A stretch of 64,000 nt of DNA, taken from contig NZ_DF967922.1 of the NCBI RefSeq assembly GCF_001078375.1, positions 1 through 64,000 of the forward strand. Direction: 5' to 3'. The stretch comes from Veillonella tobetsuensis. Its GTDB lineage: Bacteria; Bacillota; Negativicutes; Veillonellales; Veillonellaceae. Of the stretch, positions 58,742 to 64,000 are shown piece after piece. How positions within the stretch are numbered: position 1 is the first letter of the stretch; each line of letters begins with the position of its first letter. A program made the translations under genes and the position numbers. The notes under the pieces were generated by a model. That model had not been told where the DNA came from. It did no database searches and was given only the letters and a program-made list of their open reading frames with translations.

Positions 58742-58770
58742 AGTATATCATTGTATATTTATAAATGCAA
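58742..58770 (-). promoter_or_regulatory. argG promoter
   Basis: TTGCAT (58770-58765), 17-base spacer and TATACT (58747-58742) on the minus strand. Confidence 0.6.
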
Positions 58771-58903
58771 GTAGAAATTTTATTCATTTTAATTATATAT
58801 TTCGAAACCGAAAAGACTCTCCTAGAATCCATATCTAATTGAAATCTAATAAGCACACAGCCATTTCACTTTATAGATTCTTTGAAAGTCCACCGTTTTA
58901 TAT

Positions 58904-59707
58904 TTAATTGTCTAAACCTAAATCTTGTGTATACGCATAATCAGCCTCAGCTTGTGTAATCATGCCTTGGTCTACCATTTGTTCGAGCACCAGCTTTTGG
59001 CGAGCCTTCGCCCCTTTATAGTTTGTATAAGGGTCTAAATAGGATGGTGCATTAGGTAAGGCTGCCAGCATAGCACATTGACCTAATGTCAAACGGCTAG
59101 GGCTTGTTCCAAAATATCCTTCAGCAGCTTCTTTTATACCATAATAATTATGACCATAATAAACCGTATTCAAATACATCGTCAAAATTTCATCCTTACT
59201 ATAGTAATGTTCCATCTCAATAGCAAGAATGGCCTCCTCTGCTTTGCGGGTCATAGTTCTTTTAGAAGACAAGAACAAATTTTTTACTAATTGTTGAGTT
59301 ATCGTGCTGCCCCCCTCAACTGTTTCTCCAGCCACAGCGTTTACATAGAGAGCACGGGATACACCGAGTACATCGATAGCACCATGTTTGTAATAGCGCT
59401 TGTCCTCTATAGCGATGAGTGCCCGTTTTGCATTATCTGGAATAACATCCGATTTTACCCATGTATCCTTTGAAACTCGTTGATACAGTGCAATTTCAAC
59501 CTTTTCTTTAAAGGTAAGCATGCGATATATACGTTCCCAACGGCTTAAGGTATCTTCATTTTTTTCAATCGTCTGTTCTACAGTTGTGTGCGCCTTACTG
59601 ACACGATTTGTACCTTGATAGCTTTGATACGCATCATATGCGTATATAGCACCCAAGATTATACAGATTATAAGAACCAAACGGCGTAATAGTCGAAATA
59701 TAAACAT
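58904..59707 (-). CDS. mtgA: Monofunctional peptidoglycan glycosyltransferase (GT51)
   Basis: Polymerises lipid II into glycan strands. About 267 residues: one membrane helix (3-21), then a GT51 domain with EDKRYYKHGAIDV (catalytic Glu), GGSTITQQLVKN, RKAEEAILAIE and YLNTVYYG. There is no transpeptidase domain and no carboxyl tail. Start is ambiguous between ATG 59707 and one four codons earlier; 59707 leaves GGGTGA as ribosome site. A penicillin-binding-protein GT domain cut short is an alternative but it ends in a normal stop. Confidence 0.85.
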   Translation of the reverse strand: MFIFRLLRRLVLIICIILGAIYAYDAYQSYQGTNRVSKAHTTVEQTIEKNEDTLSRWERIYRMLTFKEKVEIALYQRVSKDTWVKSDVIPDNAKRALIAIEDKRYYKHGAIDVLGVSRALYVNAVAGETVEGGSTITQQLVKNLFLSSKRTMTRKAEEAILAIEMEHYYSKDEILTMYLNTVYYGHNYYGIKEAAEGYFGTSPSRLTLGQCAMLAALPNAPSYLDPYTNYKGAKARQKLVLEQMVDQGMITQAEADYAYTQDLGLDN

Positions 59708-59907
59708 ACATTCACCCATATCTGTGTCATAACAGATTTCTGATTATATATACTTTCACAAATAAAATGTCTATAATACAACTCATTATATATTGATTGT
59801 ATTGTATCACAAGTCATCTATTTTATGCATGGTTATATATTGTAATTAATGTATATAATAGCGTATAATGAATAGGATGATAAAACATGCCCAATTGGAG
59901 GAGTATT

Positions 59908-60186
59908 ATGAAACAGTGTATGGATTCAGACAATCTACATCGTCGATTGCGAAAAATTTTAGGTCAAGTGCAAGCTATTGATCGAATGATTGAAGAAGAC
60001 ATTCCTTGTGAAGACGTGCTATCCCAAATCAATGCTGCAAAGTCTGCATTGCATAAGGTTGGCCAAGTGGTTCTTGAAGGACATATCAATCACTGTGTAC
60101 GTGATGGCATTCAACATGGTGATGTAGATAAAACAATAAATGATTTTACACTCGCCGTGGAGCGTTTCGCTAACATGGGAAAATAA
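59908..60186 (+). CDS. CsoR/RcnR/FrmR family metal- or formaldehyde-sensing repressor
   Basis: A 92-residue all-helical regulator. Ligand positions C34, H59 and C63 (PCEDVL, EGHINHC) fit the W-X-Y-Z set of CsoR-type copper or nickel/cobalt sensors. GGAGGAG lies before ATG 59908, so the earlier in-frame start is rejected. No metal pump is adjacent; with the nickel/cobalt-type importer in this window, a metal sensor is plausible but the ligand is unknown. Confidence 0.85.
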   Translation: MKQCMDSDNLHRRLRKILGQVQAIDRMIEEDIPCEDVLSQINAAKSALHKVGQVVLEGHINHCVRDGIQHGDVDKTINDFTLAVERFANMGK

Positions 60187-60226
60187 AAAGAGGCAATATC
60201 CTAAATTCTGGATATTGCCTCTTTCG
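60187..60226. terminator. Bidirectional terminator between the CsoR-family gene and ptsH
   Basis: Perfect 15-base stem AAAGAGGCAATATCC/GGATATTGCCTCTTT with eight-base loop. Confidence 0.85.
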
Positions 60227-60232
60227 TTTGTA

Positions 60233-60493
60233 TTAGTCGTGGTTTGTTGTTAAGAACTCACTAAGTGCTGCCAACGCGTCATCTTCATCTGCGCCATCAG
60301 CAGTTAATACTACGGATGTACCTTTTGTAGCGCCCAATGTCAATACAGTCAAAATGGATTTAGCATCTGCAGTTTTGCCATTAGCTGCGATTGTCAATTT
60401 GGATGCGAATTTAGCAGCCAATTGTGTGAATGCCGTCGCAGGGCGAGCATGTAAACCAGATTCGTTTGTAATTTCTACTGTTACTTCTTTCAT
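60233..60493 (-). CDS. ptsH: PTS phosphocarrier HPr
   Basis: An 86-residue carrier passing phosphate from enzyme I to sugar permeases. The His15 site is LHARPA (14-19) and Ser46 region KSILTV is present, so HPr kinase control is possible. It follows ptsI by 115 bases; order ptsI-ptsH is the reverse of E. coli and B. subtilis. AGAGG precedes ATG 60493. Confidence 0.96.
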   Translation of the reverse strand: MKEVTVEITNESGLHARPATAFTQLAAKFASKLTIAANGKTADAKSILTVLTLGATKGTSVVLTADGADEDDALAALSEFLTTNHD

Positions 60494-60513
60494 GAGTTAC
60501 CTCTTTCTACTCA

Positions 60514-60527
60514 GCGTGCTAGCACGC
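60514..60527. repeat. Perfect 14-base palindrome between ptsI and ptsH
   Basis: GCGTGCTAGCACGC lies in the 115-base gap, about 20 bases before ptsH. It can form a hairpin in RNA but has no T-run; it could be an operator or processing site. Confidence 0.4.
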
Positions 60528-60608
60528 CTTATACCTTTGCTTATTAATATAGGTATTGTATCAATTTATACATATTAAATTCAAGTTTGTTTTTATGAAA
60601 GCTACCGA

Positions 60609-62336
60609 TTATGCTAATCCTTTTTCAGCAAGTACCGATTTTGCATAAGCTGTTATTTCTTCTGCTGTATCCATGGACAATGCTTTTTGAGCGAGTTCTT
60701 CACATTCTGCCTTTGTAACAGAGCGCAAAATACTTTTAATCAATGGAATAGACGAAGCAGTCATTGAGAATTCATCAAGTCCTAAGCCCAATAAAATCAT
60801 TGTAGCTACTGGATCGCCAGCTAGCTCACCACACATACCGGTAAATTTACCTTGCTCATGGCTCGCATCGATAACATGTTTGATGAGACGCAATACAGCA
60901 GGATGCAATGGTTGGTATAAATTACCAATTGCTTCATTCATACGGTCTACGGCCAATGTATATTGACAAAGGTCATTGGTACCAATGCTAAAGAAGTCAA
61001 CGTATTTAGCCAAGATTGGGGAAATCACCGCCGCTGCAGGAACCTCAATCATGATACCTACTTTAATATCTGTATTGAAAGCTACACCTTCAGCAATCAA
61101 TTCTTCTTTACATTCGTCAAGCATCTCGTTGGCTGCTTTCACCTCTTCTACAGAAGTAATCATAGGATACATGATATGAATATCCCCAAAAGCACTAGCA
61201 CGAAGAAGTGCACGTAATTGAACCTTGAATATGTCGGGGCGATTTAGGGAAATACGAATCGCACGATAGCCGAGGAATGGATTCATTTCCTCTGGTAAAT
61301 CAAGATATTTCAATTCCTTATCGCCACCAATATCCATGGTGCGGATGATAACAGGATTGCCATGCATCGCCTCAGCTACTTTTTTATATTCCTCGAATTG
61401 CACATCTTCTGTAGGCAATTCATCGTTTTCCATATAGAGGAATTCGGTACGATATAAACCAATACCTTGAGCCCCCATCGTCAATGCATGGTCTGCATCC
61501 TTAGATTTGCCGATATTGCCAAATAAATCAACATGATGGCCGTCTTTTGTAACAGCTTCTAAATTTGCAGAGTCTTTTAGACGTTTCAATTCCTCTTGGA
61601 ATAACGCTGCTTCTTTTGTATAGCGGTCCCATTCCTCATCAGATGGTTCCGTAATCACTTCACCATCAGTGCCAAGTACAACAGCACGCACATCGTCAGC
61701 AAATCCTTCAATATCACCAACGCCCATAACAGCAGGAATCTCCAAGGTGCGAGCCATGATAGCCGCATGAGATGTAGGGCCACCAGCCGCTGTGACAATC
61801 CCTTTTACCACGGATTTATCGAGTGATGCTGTATCAGACGGAGCTAAGTCTTGAGCGACAATGATAACCTCGCCAGAGATATGAGATAAACCACGAGGGT
61901 TCATACCGAGCATATTTCGCATCAAGCGGTCACCAATATCTTTGATATCTGCACCGCGTTCACGCATATATAGATCATCCATACCTATAAAAATAGCCGC
62001 AAACGTTTCAATGGTTTGTGCTGTAGCAGCTACAACATTCATCTTTGATGATTCTACTAGGGCTTTAATACCATCTGATAAAGACGGGTCTTGAGCGATT
62101 TGCATATGTGCTTCAAAAATAGCGGCCTCATCAGCCCCCATATCAACTAATGCTTTTTGTCGAATGGTATCCAATTGCTTGAGTGTAGCCGCCATAGCAG
62201 TGGCAAACTTAGCAATCTCGGCCTCTACTTGGTCTTCTGCTACCTCATAATCAGGTATAACTATTTCTTCTTGTATATATTTGTACACATTGCCAACGGC
62301 AACACCTCGAGATCCAGAAATCCCTTGAATTCGCAT
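60609..62336 (-). CDS. ptsI: PTS enzyme I (phosphoenolpyruvate-protein phosphotransferase)
   Basis: Takes phosphate from PEP to HPr. The 575 residues have the active-site histidine motif GGPTSHAAIMAR (about 185-196), PEP-binding region GIGLYRTEFLYM and C-terminal GTNDLCQYTLAVDR. AGAGG precedes ATG 62336. Confidence 0.97.
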   Translation of the reverse strand: MRIQGISGSRGVAVGNVYKYIQEEIVIPDYEVAEDQVEAEIAKFATAMAATLKQLDTIRQKALVDMGADEAAIFEAHMQIAQDPSLSDGIKALVESSKMNVVAATAQTIETFAAIFIGMDDLYMRERGADIKDIGDRLMRNMLGMNPRGLSHISGEVIIVAQDLAPSDTASLDKSVVKGIVTAAGGPTSHAAIMARTLEIPAVMGVGDIEGFADDVRAVVLGTDGEVITEPSDEEWDRYTKEAALFQEELKRLKDSANLEAVTKDGHHVDLFGNIGKSKDADHALTMGAQGIGLYRTEFLYMENDELPTEDVQFEEYKKVAEAMHGNPVIIRTMDIGGDKELKYLDLPEEMNPFLGYRAIRISLNRPDIFKVQLRALLRASAFGDIHIMYPMITSVEEVKAANEMLDECKEELIAEGVAFNTDIKVGIMIEVPAAAVISPILAKYVDFFSIGTNDLCQYTLAVDRMNEAIGNLYQPLHPAVLRLIKHVIDASHEQGKFTGMCGELAGDPVATMILLGLGLDEFSMTASSIPLIKSILRSVTKAECEELAQKALSMDTAEEITAYAKSVLAEKGLA

Positions 62337-62372
62337 GTGTGATCCTCTTTCTATACTGATAAACTACATTAC

Positions 62373-62402
62373 ATTATATTTTAACATTTTTACATGGAAC
62401 AA
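62373..62402 (-). promoter_or_regulatory. Candidate ptsI promoter
   Basis: TTGTTC (62402-62397), 18-base spacer and TATAAT (62378-62373) on the minus strand. Confidence 0.5.
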
Positions 62403-62463
62403 TAAAGAGAACTACTATTATATAATATATTCTGTGATATAATGTTATATTATATATTTAACC

Positions 62464-62497
62464 GTAGACTTTCACGAGCATCATAGTGAAAGTCTAC
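62464..62497 (+). other. 12-base hairpin in the dapF leader
   Basis: GTAGACTTTCAC/GTGAAAGTCTAC are exact complements around a ten-base loop, about 55 bases before dapF. It has no T-run. It could stabilise or control the dapF leader, but is not a known riboswitch. Confidence 0.45.
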
Positions 62498-62551
62498 TCT
62501 ATTCTAAGGAAAATGTCGCTAATTAAAATGCGACTGTGAATAGGAGAATTT

Positions 62552-63385
62552 ATGAAATTAACAAAGATGCATGGTCTCGGAAATGATTTTATCCTCTTTT
62601 CTGATCCACAGGGAAAAACTAAGGATTACACAGACCTCGCTATTCGCCTATGCGACCGCCGCACCGGTATCGGTGCTGATGGTCTTGCTATCCTAGTTCC
62701 ATCCGACACATGTGATGTGCGTATGCGTATCATTAACTCTGATGGTAGCGAAGCCGAAATGTGCGGTAATGCCATTCGTTGCTTTGCCAAATATGCCTAT
62801 GAGCACGGTGAAACTACAAAAGAAACTTTCACCATCGAAACCTTAGCAGGGGTCATGAAACCTACACTGACCATTGATAATGGTGTGGTTACCCAAGTAA
62901 CTGTAGACATGGGGAACCCATTCTTTAATAGCCACGATATTCCGATTAATGTAGAAATGGACAAAGTTATTGATGTGGACCTCGATGTAAATGGTGAAAC
63001 AGTCACTGTTAGTTCCGTTCTTCTCGGTGTACCTCATACTGAGGTTTTCATTGACGATATTACTAAAGCACCAGTAACAACACAGGGTCCTATCCTTGAA
63101 AAACACGATGCATTTCCGGCCAATACGAATGTAAACTACATCGAGGTGGTCAACGACCATCACATCAAAGTTCGCACTTGGGAGCGCGGTGCTGGTGCTA
63201 CACTGGCATGCGGTACTGGTTCTTGTGCATCTGCGGTCATGGCTCACGAAAAAGGTCTTACAGGTCGTGAGGTAGATGTAGAATTATATCTTGGTACATT
63301 GCATATCAGTTATTTAGAGGATGGCACGGTTCTTATGACAGGTCCGGCTGAGGAAGTATTCGAAACAGAACTTCCTATCGAATAA
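62552..63385 (+). CDS. dapF: Diaminopimelate epimerase
   Basis: Interconverts LL- and meso-diaminopimelate for lysine and peptidoglycan. The 277 residues have the two catalytic cysteines in EMCGNAIRCFAKY (about 71-83) and ACGTGSCAS (about 217-225). GGAG precedes ATG 62552. Confidence 0.97.
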   Translation: MKLTKMHGLGNDFILFSDPQGKTKDYTDLAIRLCDRRTGIGADGLAILVPSDTCDVRMRIINSDGSEAEMCGNAIRCFAKYAYEHGETTKETFTIETLAGVMKPTLTIDNGVVTQVTVDMGNPFFNSHDIPINVEMDKVIDVDLDVNGETVTVSSVLLGVPHTEVFIDDITKAPVTTQGPILEKHDAFPANTNVNYIEVVNDHHIKVRTWERGAGATLACGTGSCASAVMAHEKGLTGREVDVELYLGTLHISYLEDGTVLMTGPAEEVFETELPIE

Positions 63386-63386
63386 T

Positions 63387-64000
63387 ATGAAGTGGTTACA
63401 ATTACTATTACAGGCATACCTAAAATATAAACAAGGGCGCACCATGATGCCAAATAATATGGGACTACTGATATCATTAATCGTTTCTATCATCATTATT
63501 CTAGCATCTGTCATGTTTAGTGTTCCCATCGGCTACGCATTAATCCTCGTATGGTTGTGCTTCGCTTACGCTCTACATCGACAAGGATATAATCCAAAAG
63601 ACTTACTCCGCATGTCCTGGACGAGTGCTAAAACCTCAATCGTGGTTATGCAAATCTTTTTGCTCATCGGCTGGCTCATAGCCATGTGGCAAGCATCAGG
63701 GATTATTCCCATGATTATTGCGTCTGGTATTGAATTGATTAATCCAAATCTTTTCATAATCTGCGCATTTTTAATTACATCCTGCGTGAGTATGTTACTT
63801 GGTACATCGTTCGGAACAGTGGGCACCATCGGTATTGTACTAATTACAATTGCCAAAGCAGGTAATCTGCCTATTGATATTGTAGCAGGTGCCATTATAG
63901 CAGGCGCCTATTTAGGAGACAGAAACTCACCTCTATCCTCTAGCGCCTCTCTCGTAGCTGCTCTAACACACACCAAAGTAAATAGCAATATACCAATCAT
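63387..64000 (+). CDS. NhaC family Na+/H+ antiporter, N-terminal part (cut by window edge)
   Basis: The first 204 codons of a polytopic carrier that runs off the right edge. GTSFGTVGTIGIVL and GDRNSPLSSSA match the NhaC/MleN signature. ATG 63387 begins one base after the dapF stop; an ATG pair at 63444 is another possible start. May exchange Na+ for protons or, as in MleN, malate for lactate. Confidence 0.82.
   Translation, partial: MKWLQLLLQAYLKYKQGRTMMPNNMGLLISLIVSIIIILASVMFSVPIGYALILVWLCFAYALHRQGYNPKDLLRMSWTSAKTSIVVMQIFLLIGWLIAMWQASGIIPMIIASGIELINPNLFIICAFLITSCVSMLLGTSFGTVGTIGIVLITIAKAGNLPIDIVAGAIIAGAYLGDRNSPLSSSASLVAALTHTKVNSNIPI

Overview
The window is a low-GC chromosomal segment of a diderm Firmicute, most likely Veillonella or a close relative in the Negativicutes. 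This rests on recognised gene families and context: a two-subunit iron-sulfur fumarase and L-serine dehydratase (lactate/succinate/propionate-type anaerobe), Hcp, an F1Fo ATP synthase, PotE and NhaC-type carriers, Shine-Dalgarno-rich starts and AT-rich spacers. No species-level search could be run. No CRISPR array, prophage, IS element or origin was seen.

Layout. 1-1331: start of tuf with its promoter, and a five-tRNA operon (Thr-Tyr-fMet-Thr-Met) with its own promoter and terminator. 1697-5341: a minus-strand operon of a divergent FolD homologue lacking two catalytic residues, hypA, hypB, a secreted protein and an orphan BrxF-like P-loop protein. 5481-8864: cca and a class B PBP. 9007-12401: L-serine dehydratase and hcp, the latter divergent from a Crp/Fnr regulator (12701-13426). 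13497-17148: an anchored unknown, a YwlG-family protein and fumarase. 17807-18041: tRNA Asn-Glu-Val. 18139-18990: a secreted unknown. 19062-28475: the atp operon with atpI and atpZ, then wecB and a wecA/tagO-type transferase. 28522-32901: UPF0210, ACT protein, pgm, YitT. 33098-37745 (plus strand): ispE, GntR regulator, AGCS symporter, gdhA. 37828-41330: queT behind a riboswitch-type attenuator, an unexplained structured element, queC, xth, a small membrane protein and a sulfurtransferase. 41459-44954: a GATC-type (Sau3AI-like) restriction-modification cassette with a third, unassigned PD-(D/E)XK-like gene. 45230-53849: a DUF3829-like protein and a nickel/peptide-type ABC transporter with a second binding protein and the remnant of a third, led by a cobalamin riboswitch. 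54191-58770: potE, argH, argG. 58904-64000: a monofunctional glycosyltransferase, a CsoR-family repressor, ptsH, ptsI, dapF and the start of an NhaC-family antiporter.

How the genes connect. A metal/cofactor theme recurs: HypA/HypB nickel delivery, a B12-controlled metal- or peptide-type importer, and a CsoR-family sensor. Central anaerobic metabolism is represented by serine deamination, fumarase, glutamate dehydrogenase and an ATP synthase whose c subunit carries two carboxylates in its ion-binding region. The points most worth a second look are the FolD-like/Hyp/BrxF-like operon, the three-gene GATC cassette, the B12-riboswitch ABC operon, the queT attenuator and the GC-rich inverted repeat at about 38500-38592.
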